NCBI RefSeq assembly: GCF_005153485.1
Contig: NZ_CP039740.1
Span: forward strand, 3,847,001 to 3,911,000
DNA from: Pseudolabrys sp. FHR47
GTDB taxonomy: Bacteria; Pseudomonadota; Alphaproteobacteria; Rhizobiales; Xanthobacteraceae
Direction: 5' to 3'
Length of the DNA: 64,000 bases
The position numbers were made by a program, and so were the translations under genes. The notes beneath the pieces are model-generated. The model had not been told where the DNA came from. It did no database searches and saw only the letters and a program-made list of their open reading frames with translations. This document shows, one piece after another, positions 35,238 through 43,665 of the stretch; position 1 is the stretch's first letter; each line of letters starts with the position of its first letter.

Positions 35238-35897
35238 TTAAAGACCGACGAGCACCCACAGCACCACCGCGTCCTTGGCACCTTTCGAAGTCCAAGTATG
35301 TTCGGTGGTTGCGTCGTAATAAACGCTGTCGCCCTTGTTCAGCTCCAGCGGCTCGTAAAGCCGGCTGTGCACCACCAGCGTGCCTTCGAGCACCATCACA
35401 AAAATCTCGGCGTCGGACTTGGCCCAGGCTGCGTACTCGTCGGGCGAGCGCGCGGTGACGGTGGTCAGAATCGGCGTAGCGCGCTTGTTCTTGAGATCGG
35501 CGCAGAGCAGAACGTTGTTGCAGGTCGCGGTCGCATGCGCGCTACCGGCGCCGGCCCGCGTAATGCTGCGTCGGCCGCCCAGACCTGCCGGTTCGTCGTC
35601 CTGACCGCCGAGCAGAGTCACCAATTCGACGCCGAGCCCCTCGGCGATGCGCTGCATCGTCGAGATGGTCGGCGACAACTCGTTGCGCTCGATCTTGGAG
35701 AAGGCCGACGCGGAAACGCCGGTCTGGGCGCTGGCATCCTGCAGTGTCAGGCGGCGGGCTTTGCGAATTCGGTGCAGCCGGGCGCCGACATCGACGGGCG
35801 ACCTCGAATCGTCATGAGTGACGGCGCTGTGGTGTTCGCCGCGGCGGCTTCGGACACGCTCCATATCCCCATGATCCGCTTGCGAAATTTCCGGCAT
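35238..35897 (-). CDS. XRE-family regulator with C-terminal cupin domain
   Basis: The 219-residue protein has an N-terminal helix-turn-helix (LHRIRKARRLTLQDASAQTG followed by VSASAFSKIERNELSPT) and a C-terminal cupin with FVMVLEGTLVVHSRLYEPLE and GDSVYYDATTEHTW. Such proteins sense small molecules and often control amino-acid or polyamine catabolism. The ATG at 35897 follows GGGAG eight bases upstream. It faces the rightward catabolic operon across about 240 bp of AT-rich DNA and probably regulates it. Confidence 0.9.
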   Translation of the reverse strand: MPEISQADHGDMERVRSRRGEHHSAVTHDDSRSPVDVGARLHRIRKARRLTLQDASAQTGVSASAFSKIERNELSPTISTMQRIAEGLGVELVTLLGGQDDEPAGLGGRRSITRAGAGSAHATATCNNVLLCADLKNKRATPILTTVTARSPDEYAAWAKSDAEIFVMVLEGTLVVHSRLYEPLELNKGDSVYYDATTEHTWTSKGAKDAVVLWVLVGL

Positions 35898-36137
35898 TCT
35901 CGATCTCCCTGCCCGTCCCGCAACCGCAGGGACGGCCTCTGCCCGGCCAAGCTGTAGCATATACAGTCAGACCGCTTCATTTATAATCATAGCGATATTT
36001 TTTCGGATAGTACATTTTTTGTCTTTTAGTGTTGACAGCCATAAAATAGTCGATGAGGCTATAAGCACGAAAAATGCCGATGACTTGAGCTCGGCAGGCC
36101 GAAAGGCCTCGCCGCCAGTGAGCACAGGACCTCGGCT

Positions 36138-37055
36138 ATGCAGGGACCTTCAGGAATGCCGCTCGCCAAGTCCGATCTCACCGGCCTCTTTACCGCTATC
36201 GTCACGCCGCTCACGGCCGACGGATCTGTCGATATCAAGGCCCTTCAGGCGCTGGTCCGCTTCCAGCTGGAAGCCGGCGCGTCTGGCATCGTCCCGATTG
36301 GTGGCACCGGCGAGTACCCCGCATTCTCCCGCAGCGAGCGGCGCGACATCGTCGCCGCCTGTGTCGATGCGGCTGGGGGCAAGCCCGTCATCCCTGGAGT
36401 TTTGTCCACCGGTTTTGCCGATGCGCTCGAGGCGGGCCGCGATTTCGCCGCCGCCGGCGCCGCCGCCGTCATGACGGTGACGCCCTATTACGCGCCGGGC
36501 ACCCAGGCTGGAATGCGGGCCTACTTCCAGCGCTACCGCGACAGCCTCGACCTACCGGTGATGCTCTATCAGATCCCGCGCCGTACCACGGTGGCAGCGA
36601 TGGCCGACACCGTGCAGGCGATGGCCGAAGACGGTTCTATCATCGGCATGAAGTATTCGTCGTACGACATGCCGGACTTCATCCGCACCATCAAATACTG
36701 CGGCGACAAGATCGCGATCCTCAGCGGCGAGGAGCCGCTCTTTGCCACCCATGTCGCACTCGGCGCGCAGGGCGGCGTGCTCGCTTCGGCGACGATTTAT
36801 CCGAAAATCTGGCTGGAGATCTTCGCTCTCGCGAAGCAGGGCAAGCTGAAGGAAGCGCTCAAGCTCCAGGACAGCATCGATCCGGTTGTCGACTCCATCT
36901 ATGTCGAAACCAATCCGGGTCCTCTGAAGACCTACATGGAACTGGCCGGCATGCCGGTCGGTGGGGTGCGCCTGCCTTTGCTCGGCCCCTCGCCTGAAAC
37001 GCTCGTCAAGCTCAAGGCCGCCGCGCAGTACGCCAAATCCGTCAAACTGGCCTGA
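36138..37055 (+). CDS. Dihydrodipicolinate synthase family lyase
   Basis: The 305-residue TIM-barrel protein carries the DapA-family lysine in IIGMKYSSYD, the tyrosine in VMLYQIPRRT, and the GGTGEYPAFSRSER loop. In this operon it is more likely a catabolic lyase or deaminase than a lysine enzyme. Related proteins include the pyrroline-4-hydroxy-2-carboxylate deaminase of hydroxyproline breakdown. The ATG at 36138 follows AGGACC; a second ATG at 36156 is possible. First gene of a rightward catabolic run. Confidence 0.88.
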   Translation: MQGPSGMPLAKSDLTGLFTAIVTPLTADGSVDIKALQALVRFQLEAGASGIVPIGGTGEYPAFSRSERRDIVAACVDAAGGKPVIPGVLSTGFADALEAGRDFAAAGAAAVMTVTPYYAPGTQAGMRAYFQRYRDSLDLPVMLYQIPRRTTVAAMADTVQAMAEDGSIIGMKYSSYDMPDFIRTIKYCGDKIAILSGEEPLFATHVALGAQGGVLASATIYPKIWLEIFALAKQGKLKEALKLQDSIDPVVDSIYVETNPGPLKTYMELAGMPVGGVRLPLLGPSPETLVKLKAAAQYAKSVKLA

Positions 37056-37069
37056 GCGGAGACGCGCCC

Positions 37070-38560
37070 GTGCTCGAACGCCTGCGCACCATCGTCGGAG
37101 ACAAGGGATTGCTCAGCAATCCCACCGACATGGCGCCATGGCTGTCGGATTGGCGCGTTCGTCGTACCGGTCACGCCATCGCCGTCGTATCGCCGGCCAA
37201 CACCACCGAGGCCGCCGCGGTTATCGCGCTGTGCGCCGAGGAAGAACAACCGATCTTTCCGGTTGGGGGCAATACCGGGCTTTGCTTCGGCGCCGTGCCG
37301 GAAAGCGACCAGCCGAACAAACCCGGCATCGTCATTTCGACACGGCGCATGAACCGTATTCGCGCCATCGATCGCGCGACCGGACTGGTGACGGTTGATG
37401 CCGGCGTCGTACTCGGCGACTTGCACAACGCCGCCGCCGACATCAGTCGTCAGTTTCCGCTTTATCTTGGCAGCGAAGGCAGCGCGCAGATCGGCGGCCT
37501 GATCTCCACCAATGCCGGTGGCACCGGCGTCGTGCGCTACGGCCCGATGCGCGATCTCGTCGCTGGCCTCGAGGTTGTCATGGCGGACGGCCGCGTTCTC
37601 TCCGACCTGACCGGCCTGCGCAAAGACAATACCGGCTACATGCTGCGGCACCTGTTCATCGGCGCCGAAGGCACGCTCGGCCTCATCACCGGCGCGACCT
37701 TAAAACTCCATCCGCGTATGTCGAACGCGGCTCATGCCTGGGTGTCGGTTCCGGACCCTGCCGCCGCGGTTACCCTGCTCGCGGCGTTCCAGGATCGCGC
37801 CGGTTCCTACATCCAGGCATTCGAACTCGTCTCTGCTTCGCAATTCGAATTCGTGAAGCGTCACATCGACCGCGTTCGTTTTCCATTCGACACCATTCCC
37901 GCCTGGTCCGTCATGATCGAACTCGGCAGCGAAGACTCCTCGACCGCGCTCGCCGATATTCTTGAGAAGATGCTCGGCGAATACCTCGAGAACGGCACCG
38001 TGCTCGATGCCGCGATTGCCGCTTCCAAACAGCAGGCGGCCGACTTCTGGCACGTGCGCCATTCGGTATCGGAAGCCAACAAGAAGGAAGGCATCGGCAT
38101 CGTGCACGACGTCGCGGTCCGCACGTCCGACGTCGCCGCTTTTATCGCCGATGCCGACAAGGTCGCTGCTGCGCGCTATCCGCAGGCCGTGACGGCGGTC
38201 GTCTGCCATCTTGGCGACGGCAACGTGCATTACATCCTGATGTTTCCGCGCGAATTCTGGAACGCACTCAAAGACCCGGACGCTTTCGCGCTCGAGGTCG
38301 AACAGGCGGTGCATGACGTCGCCGCGAAATATTCAGGCACGTTCAGCGCCGAACACGGCGTCGGCCGCAAGCTGACCGAGGAACTACAACGCCTCGCCGA
38401 CCCGCTTCGCTACGAACTGATGGGCCGGGTCAAACAGATGTTTGATCCGAAAGGCCTGATGAATCCCGGTGTCCTGCTGGCCCGCCCGGCCGGCAAGACG
38501 CCACACCTGATGCCGGTCGCGTCTTCACTGAAGCAAGTACCAACCAAGGGGAGTTTCTAA
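37070..38560 (+). CDS. FAD-linked 2-hydroxyacid oxidase/dehydrogenase (GlcD/D2HGDH family)
   Basis: The 496-residue protein has the PCMH-type FAD-binding motif PVGGNTGLCFGA and LISTNAGGTGVVRYG, and the C-terminal AEHGVGRKLTEEL region. Members oxidise D-2-hydroxy acids such as glycolate, D-lactate or D-2-hydroxyglutarate. The start is GTG at 37070, with GGAG eight bases upstream. The stop overlaps the next ATG by one base (TAATG), so it is in the same operon. The true substrate is unknown. Confidence 0.88.
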   Translation: MLERLRTIVGDKGLLSNPTDMAPWLSDWRVRRTGHAIAVVSPANTTEAAAVIALCAEEEQPIFPVGGNTGLCFGAVPESDQPNKPGIVISTRRMNRIRAIDRATGLVTVDAGVVLGDLHNAAADISRQFPLYLGSEGSAQIGGLISTNAGGTGVVRYGPMRDLVAGLEVVMADGRVLSDLTGLRKDNTGYMLRHLFIGAEGTLGLITGATLKLHPRMSNAAHAWVSVPDPAAAVTLLAAFQDRAGSYIQAFELVSASQFEFVKRHIDRVRFPFDTIPAWSVMIELGSEDSSTALADILEKMLGEYLENGTVLDAAIAASKQQAADFWHVRHSVSEANKKEGIGIVHDVAVRTSDVAAFIADADKVAAARYPQAVTAVVCHLGDGNVHYILMFPREFWNALKDPDAFALEVEQAVHDVAAKYSGTFSAEHGVGRKLTEELQRLADPLRYELMGRVKQMFDPKGLMNPGVLLARPAGKTPHLMPVASSLKQVPTKGSF

Positions 38561-39405
38561 TGATCGGAAGAAGAGATCTTGCTGGCCTTCTGGGCGCTGG
38601 TGCCGTCACCGCGACCGCACTGACCCTCACCTCGACCGCCGCCAAGGCGCAAGCCGCGCAGAACACCTTCGACAAGGTGATGGCGGCCAAGAAAGTCCGC
38701 GTCGGCTCCGTCGCCGCCGGCCTGCCGTGGTGGTACCGCGACAACGCCACCGGCAAATGGGGCGGCCAGTTCTACGACATCTCCTCGGCGCTCGCCGAAG
38801 ACATGGGCGTGCAGCTCGAACTCGTCGAGACCACCTGGGGTAACGCGGTGCTCGATCTGCAGGCCGACAAGATCGACGTGATGTTCGGCCTCAACCCGAC
38901 GCCGAAGCGCGCCATGGCTGTCGATTTCACCGGCAAGGTCTATGACAGCGCGCTCGTCATCATTGCCCGCCCCGGCTACGAGCCGAAGACCTGGAACGAA
39001 CTCAACGATCCGAAGGTCAAGATCTCGGTCGACGTCGGTTCGGCGCACGATCAGGTCGCCGGCCGTCTCGCCCCGAAGGCGGAGATCATCCGCTTCAAGT
39101 CCATCGACGAAGCCACGCTCGCCCTGCGCAGCGGCCGTGTCGACGCACAAGTGATCTTCTGGATGGGCGCCGTTCGCGCTGTGAAGAAGGACCCGCAGCT
39201 CGGCAAGGTCGTGGTGCCGCAGCCGTTGTTCGGCTCGACCTCGAACGCCGCGGTCCGCCGCGAAGCCGACAAGACCTGGCGCGATTTCCTCACGACCTGG
39301 ATCACCTACTCGGCAGGCCTCGGCATCATCCGCACCGCGGTTGTCCGCAGCCTCGAGCATGTCGGCCTGTCGCTCGACGACATCCCGCCGGGCGTGACTT
39401 TCTGA
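38560..39405 (+). CDS. Polar amino-acid ABC transporter substrate-binding protein
   Basis: The 281-residue periplasmic protein has an export signal ([12 protein letters not shown] then hydrophobic) and the family-III binding-protein layout: [16 protein letters not shown], then DIMFGL-like [21 protein letters not shown] and the repeat of the two lobes. It resembles GlnH/HisJ-type proteins. A hairpin after its stop probably makes it more abundant than the permease genes that follow. Confidence 0.88.
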   Translation: MIGRRDLAGLLGAGAVTATALTLTSTAAKAQAAQNTFDKVMAAKKVRVGSVAAGLPWWYRDNATGKWGGQFYDISSALAEDMGVQLELVETTWGNAVLDLQADKIDVMFGLNPTPKRAMAVDFTGKVYDSALVIIARPGYEPKTWNELNDPKVKISVDVGSAHDQVAGRLAPKAEIIRFKSIDEATLALRSGRVDAQVIFWMGAVRAVKKDPQLGKVVVPQPLFGSTSNAAVRREADKTWRDFLTTWITYSAGLGIIRTAVVRSLEHVGLSLDDIPPGVTF

Positions 39406-39415
39406 TAGCAACCTC

Positions 39416-39445
39416 GCGAAGGCTCCCGGCGACGGGAGCCTTCGC
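39416..39445 (+). terminator. Hairpin between binding-protein and permease genes
   Basis: A 12-bp stem (GCGAAGGCTCCC at 39416-39427, GGGAGCCTTCGC at 39434-39445) encloses a six-base loop. There is no U-run, so it is probably a transcript-end stabiliser or partial attenuator that keeps more binding-protein mRNA, a common arrangement in ABC operons. Confidence 0.6.
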
Positions 39446-39504
39446 CCCGTTCGTCGCGGCGGGGCGTGCCCTTTTACCGACACGCAGAAAGAGCGGTTCG
39501 TTAA

Positions 39505-40167
39505 ATGTATACTTGGGATTTCAACGTCGTCTGGAAGTACCACAATCTGTTTCTGGTCGGCACAGGCGTCACCATCGGCCTGACGATCGCCATCGTGATT
39601 CTCGGCCTTCTGATCGGCCTCGTCGCCGGACTCATGCAAATTTCCCGCTCGCCGACATTGCGCTGGCTTTCCTGGGCCTACATCGAGATGTTCCGGCTGA
39701 CGCCACTTCTCGTGCTGCTGCTGTGGTTCTATTACGCGCTGCCGATCATGACTGGCATCAAGCTGGACGCCCTGTCGGCATCGGTCATCACACTGTCGCT
39801 CTATGGCGGCTCGTTCTATGCCGAGGTCATTCGTGGCGGCATCGTCTCCATCGAGCCGGGTCAGAGCGAAGCAGGCCTGGCGCTGGGCATGACGCCGGGC
39901 CGCGTCATGCGCCGCATCGTACTGCCGCAGGCGATCAAGCGCATGATCCCGCCGCTGATGAATCAGTCGATCATCCAGTTCAAGAACACCTCCCTGGTGT
40001 CGGTGCTGGCGGTGCCGGACCTGCTCTACCAGGGCCAGATCGTCGCCATGGACACCTACCGAGCACTCGAGGTCTACACGACCATCGCGGCCATTTACGT
40101 CATCGTGCTGCTGCCGCTGACCGTCATCGTCAAGCGCGCCGAACAGCATCTGGCGCAGAGCAATTGA
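39505..40167 (+). CDS. Polar amino-acid ABC permease (HisM/GlnP family)
   Basis: The 220-residue protein has about five helices and the EAA motif [39 protein letters not shown] and [22 protein letters not shown] are typical. Only one permease gene is present, so the channel may be a homodimer. Confidence 0.9.
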   Translation: MYTWDFNVVWKYHNLFLVGTGVTIGLTIAIVILGLLIGLVAGLMQISRSPTLRWLSWAYIEMFRLTPLLVLLLWFYYALPIMTGIKLDALSASVITLSLYGGSFYAEVIRGGIVSIEPGQSEAGLALGMTPGRVMRRIVLPQAIKRMIPPLMNQSIIQFKNTSLVSVLAVPDLLYQGQIVAMDTYRALEVYTTIAAIYVIVLLPLTVIVKRAEQHLAQSN

Positions 40168-40175
40168 GGCCCGGT

Positions 40176-40943
40176 ATGACCGAACCCTGCAAAATCGAGG
40201 TCGCCGGCCTGCGCAAGAGCTTCGGCTCGCTCACGGTGCTGCACGAGATCAGCCTGAAGATCGACACCGGCTCGGTGGTGGCGCTGATCGGGCCGTCCGG
40301 CTCCGGCAAGTCGACATTGTTGCGCTGTCTCAACCTGCTGGTGCTGCCCGAGGCCGGCCGCATCCGCATCGGTGATGACATCTTCTCCTTTGACGACGGC
40401 AGCAAACTGCCGTCAGCGCGCGAGCAGGCGCGCTTCCGCTCCAACACCGGCATGGTGTTCCAGCACTTCAACCTGTTCCCGCATATGACGGTGCTGCAGA
40501 ACGTCATGGAAGGCCCGCTCTCGGTCAGGAACAAGCCGAAGGTCGAGGCCGAAGCCATCGCCCGCAAGCTGCTCGACAAGGTCGGTCTCAGCGAAAAGGG
40601 CGACGTGTTTCCGAACAAGCTGTCCGGCGGCCAGAAGCAGCGCGTAGCGATCGCCCGGGCGCTCGCCATGGAGCCGTCGGTGATGCTGTTCGACGAGGCG
40701 ACCTCCGCGCTCGACCCCGAACTGGTGGGCGAGGTGCTCAATGTCATGCGGGCGCTGGCCGCCGAAGGTATGACCATGATCATCGTGACCCATGAAATCG
40801 GTTTCGCCCGCGAAGTCGCCGACCGCGTCATCTTCATGCGCGAGGGCCGGATTGTCGAGGAAGGCCCGGCTCGCGAGGTCATCGAGACTCCCAAAGAGGA
40901 GTCCACCCGCGTATTCTTGAGCCACTTCCACAACAGAAGCTGA
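40176..40943 (+). CDS. Polar amino-acid ABC transporter ATPase
   Basis: The 255-residue ATPase has a Walker A (GPSGSGKST), the signature [16 protein letters not shown] and a Walker B ([14 protein letters not shown]). It belongs to the GlnQ/HisP family. The ATG at 40176 starts [16 protein letters not shown]. It is 8 bp downstream of the permease and completes the transporter. Confidence 0.93.
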   Translation: MTEPCKIEVAGLRKSFGSLTVLHEISLKIDTGSVVALIGPSGSGKSTLLRCLNLLVLPEAGRIRIGDDIFSFDDGSKLPSAREQARFRSNTGMVFQHFNLFPHMTVLQNVMEGPLSVRNKPKVEAEAIARKLLDKVGLSEKGDVFPNKLSGGQKQRVAIARALAMEPSVMLFDEATSALDPELVGEVLNVMRALAAEGMTMIIVTHEIGFAREVADRVIFMREGRIVEEGPAREVIETPKEESTRVFLSHFHNRS

Positions 40944-40955
40944 GTCGGGACGACC

Positions 40956-42245
40956 GTGAACGATGAGAAGAAGCTGACCGTCGCCGTCATCGGTGCCGGC
41001 ATTGTCGGCCTTTGCACCGCGCTGGAATTGCAACGCGACGGTCATGACGTCGTGATCATCGAGCCGGACGCGCCCGGCGGTCGTCAGGCCGCCTCGTATG
41101 GCAACGGCACCTGGCTCAACCCGGGTTCGGTCCTGCCGATGTCGACGCCCGGCCTATGGAAGCAGGTGCCGGGCTTCCTGCTCGATCCCAATGGTCCCTT
41201 CATCATCCGCTGGCGCCACCTGCCCGGTCTGATGGGCTGGCTGATCCGCTTTGTGCTGGCGGGCCGCACCTGGCCGCAGATCGAAACCTGCGCGGCGCAG
41301 CGTTACGAATTAAGCCGGACGACGGCGCAGGATCACGCCGCGCTGGCGGAAGAAGCCGGCCACCCCGAACTGATTCGCCGCAACGGCCTGATGTTCATCT
41401 ACCCCAAACAGGCCGATATCGATGCCGAGGGGCAGGCCTGGCGCCTGCGCGAAAGCCTCGGCATCCGCTTCCGCAAGATCGGCAGCGCCGAATTGCGCGA
41501 ACGTGTGCCCGAGCTGAGCGGCAGCTATACGCTCGGCATGCAGATCGATGAGGGCGGTCAGGTCACCGATCCGGGCGCTTATTGCAACGCGCTGTTCCAA
41601 CTGGCGATGCGCCGCGGCGCGTCGCACAAGAAAGCGCGCGCCACGGGCTTCAGCTTCAATGGCAACCGGCTCGCGGCCGTCATCACCGATGCGGGCGCGG
41701 TGACCTGCGACCGCGCCGTGATCGCCGCCGGTGTCCACTCGCGCGACCTCGCGATGAAGGCCGGCGACACGGTGCCGCTGATTTCCGAGCGTGGCTATCA
41801 CGTCGTCATCCCCGATCCGGGCTTCGATATCCCGACCGGCCTGATGCCGTCCGACGGCAAGATGGGCGTCATCATGACGCCGCAAGGTCTGCGTCTTGCC
41901 GGTCAGGTTGAACTGGCCTCGGTCTCCGCGACGCCGAACTGGCAGCGTGCGAAGATCCTGCTCAATTACGTGCGCCGGATGTTTCCGGGGCTCGCCGCCA
42001 AGGTCGATGCGATCGAGAACGATGTCGGCTCGCCGCACTATTGGATGGGGCATCGGCCTTCGACACCGGACGGCCTGCCCTGCATCGGCGCGGCGTCCGG
42101 ATCGACCGACATATTCCACGCCTTCGGCCACGGCCATGTCGGCATGATTCAGGCGCCGGCAACCGGCAAACTCGTTGCGACATTGGTCGCCGGCCGGCAG
42201 CCGGCCTACGACGCCACGCTATTTTCGGCGCGCCGGTTCGCGTGA
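40956..42245 (+). CDS. FAD-dependent D-amino-acid dehydrogenase-like oxidoreductase
   Basis: The 429-residue protein has the N-terminal dinucleotide fold VAVIGAGIVGLCTALELQRD and the C-terminal GHRPSTPDGLPCIG and GHGHVGMIQAPATGK of the DadA group. This group oxidises D-amino acids, D-hydroxyproline or sarcosine-like amines with membrane or quinone acceptors. Start is GTG at 40956. With the adjacent transporter, DapA-type lyase and downstream aldehyde dehydrogenase it could form a hydroxyproline-like breakdown route, which is an inference. Confidence 0.88.
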   Translation: MNDEKKLTVAVIGAGIVGLCTALELQRDGHDVVIIEPDAPGGRQAASYGNGTWLNPGSVLPMSTPGLWKQVPGFLLDPNGPFIIRWRHLPGLMGWLIRFVLAGRTWPQIETCAAQRYELSRTTAQDHAALAEEAGHPELIRRNGLMFIYPKQADIDAEGQAWRLRESLGIRFRKIGSAELRERVPELSGSYTLGMQIDEGGQVTDPGAYCNALFQLAMRRGASHKKARATGFSFNGNRLAAVITDAGAVTCDRAVIAAGVHSRDLAMKAGDTVPLISERGYHVVIPDPGFDIPTGLMPSDGKMGVIMTPQGLRLAGQVELASVSATPNWQRAKILLNYVRRMFPGLAAKVDAIENDVGSPHYWMGHRPSTPDGLPCIGAASGSTDIFHAFGHGHVGMIQAPATGKLVATLVAGRQPAYDATLFSARRFA

Positions 42246-42249
42246 TGGA

Positions 42250-43392
42250 ATGGGTTCATTCGCGCATATCCTGAGCATCGAAGACGCCCGCAAGGCGGCG
42301 AAACGCCGCCTGCCTCGCCTGCTGTTCGAATACATTGATCGCGGCGCCGAGGATGAAATCTCCATCGCCGCCAACCGTGAGCGGCTCGATGCCATCGAGC
42401 TTGCGCCTTCGGTATTGATCGATGTCACCGGTCGCTCGATGGCAGCCGAGCTCTTTGGTGCGGTGCAGCCGAGCCCGCTGATCATCGCGCCGACCGCGGT
42501 CGCCGGCCTTGTCTGGCATGACGGCGAGATCGCCCTCGCTAAGGCCGCGGCCAAGGCCGGCATTCCGTTCTGCGTGTCGACGCAATCGATCACGCCGATC
42601 GAACGCATTGCCGCCGAATCCGGAGCGCGGCTGTGGTTCCAGCTTTATGTCTGGAAGAACCGCCAGCGCACATTGGCGCTGATCGACCGCGCCTTTCAGG
42701 CCGGCGCCGAAGCACTGGTGCTGACGGTCGATACCGCCGTCGGCCCGATCCGTGAGTACAATCTGCGCAACGGCTTTAGCATTCCCTTGAAGCCGTCGCT
42801 GCGCGCCGGCATCGACGTCGCACTGCATCCACGTTGGACCGCGAATGTGATGTTGCGTGCGCTTCTGACGTCCGGTGTACCGACTTATGCGCATTACCCG
42901 GATGAATTCCGCACGCCCATCGGCCGCAAGTCGCTGTCCACGGAGGTCGATCTCGCGCCCGACGTCACTTGGGACGATGTGCGCCTGCTGCGTGAGCGCT
43001 GGAAGGGCAAGCTGATCCTCAAGGGCATTCTCACGGTCGAGGACGCCGAGAAGGCGCTCGCGCATGGTGTCGACGGCATCGTCGTGTCGAACCACGGCGC
43101 GCGCAATCTCGATTGCGCACCGGGACCGACCGATGCGCTGCCGGCGATTGTCGCAGCGGTTGGCGAAAAACTGGAAGTGCTCGCCGACAGCGGCGTGCGC
43201 CGCGGCGCCGACATCGCGCGCTTCATCGCGCTCGGCGCCAAAGGTGTGATGATTGGACGCGCCACGCTTTTCGGGGTTGCCATCGGCGGCGCCGATGGCG
43301 CCAGCCATGTTCTCAATTTGCTGCACCAGCAATTGAGCGCGACGATGGGCATGCTCGGCGCGCGCGAATTAAGCGACATCCGCCTCGCCTGA
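42250..43392 (+). CDS. FMN-dependent 2-hydroxyacid oxidase/dehydrogenase (LldD family)
   Basis: The 380-residue TIM-barrel flavoprotein has the N-terminal RLLFEYIDRGAEDE-type segment (LPRLLFEYIDRGAEDEISI), the catalytic His/Arg motif in VVSNHGARNLD, and the ADSGVRRG FMN phosphate loop. Family members include L-lactate dehydrogenase, glycolate oxidase and mandelate dehydrogenase. The ATG at 42250 lies 5 bp past the upstream stop. It ends the rightward operon and is followed by the second 82-bp repeat. Confidence 0.88.
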   Translation: MGSFAHILSIEDARKAAKRRLPRLLFEYIDRGAEDEISIAANRERLDAIELAPSVLIDVTGRSMAAELFGAVQPSPLIIAPTAVAGLVWHDGEIALAKAAAKAGIPFCVSTQSITPIERIAAESGARLWFQLYVWKNRQRTLALIDRAFQAGAEALVLTVDTAVGPIREYNLRNGFSIPLKPSLRAGIDVALHPRWTANVMLRALLTSGVPTYAHYPDEFRTPIGRKSLSTEVDLAPDVTWDDVRLLRERWKGKLILKGILTVEDAEKALAHGVDGIVVSNHGARNLDCAPGPTDALPAIVAAVGEKLEVLADSGVRRGADIARFIALGAKGVMIGRATLFGVAIGGADGASHVLNLLHQQLSATMGMLGARELSDIRLA

Positions 43393-43401
43393 TCCCCCCG
43401 T

Positions 43402-43483
43402 GTCATGCCCCGCGAAAGCGGGGCATCCAGTATTCTCCGAAGAACGGGTGGCTACTGGATCGCCCGCTTTCGCAGGCGATGAC
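43402..43483. repeat. 82-bp composite palindromic repeat, copy 2
   Basis: This copy has the same 31+20+31 layout as the element at 373-454. The left arm is identical over 31 bp, the right arm differs at two positions, and the 20-bp spacer is unrelated. It lies between the convergent LldD-like and aldehyde dehydrogenase genes. Confidence 0.85.
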
Positions 43484-43665
43484 AACGGTGGAAATGGTCT
43501 GACAGCGAATGCTCAGCCTTTCCGCTTCATCTTCCCACAGGCCACTGCGATGCGGCGCAGCGTCTCGATCAGTTCCGCTTCCGACGTCGTGCGACGTCGA
43601 CTACCTTCCGACCCGACGAAGTAGAAAAGCACATCGCTCCAGACCCAGCTGGTTCACTCGCGGCC

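Noticed and set aside
36032-36065. A sigma-70 promoter (TTGACA ... TATAAG) upstream of the DapA-family gene
   Set aside because: The spacer is 22 bp, too long for a confident promoter.
38557-40149. Long antisense open frames, for example 38557-40149, 53722-55251, 16563-17804 and 11530-12732
   Set aside because: They lie fully opposite well-supported genes, have Arg/Asp/Gly/His-rich sequence without motifs, and arise from the strong GC bias of codon position 3.
43513-43632. A 39-residue minus-strand frame starting at GTG with a weak GGAG
   Set aside because: No family recognised and no clear coding signal; the segment may be a remnant, but that cannot be supported.
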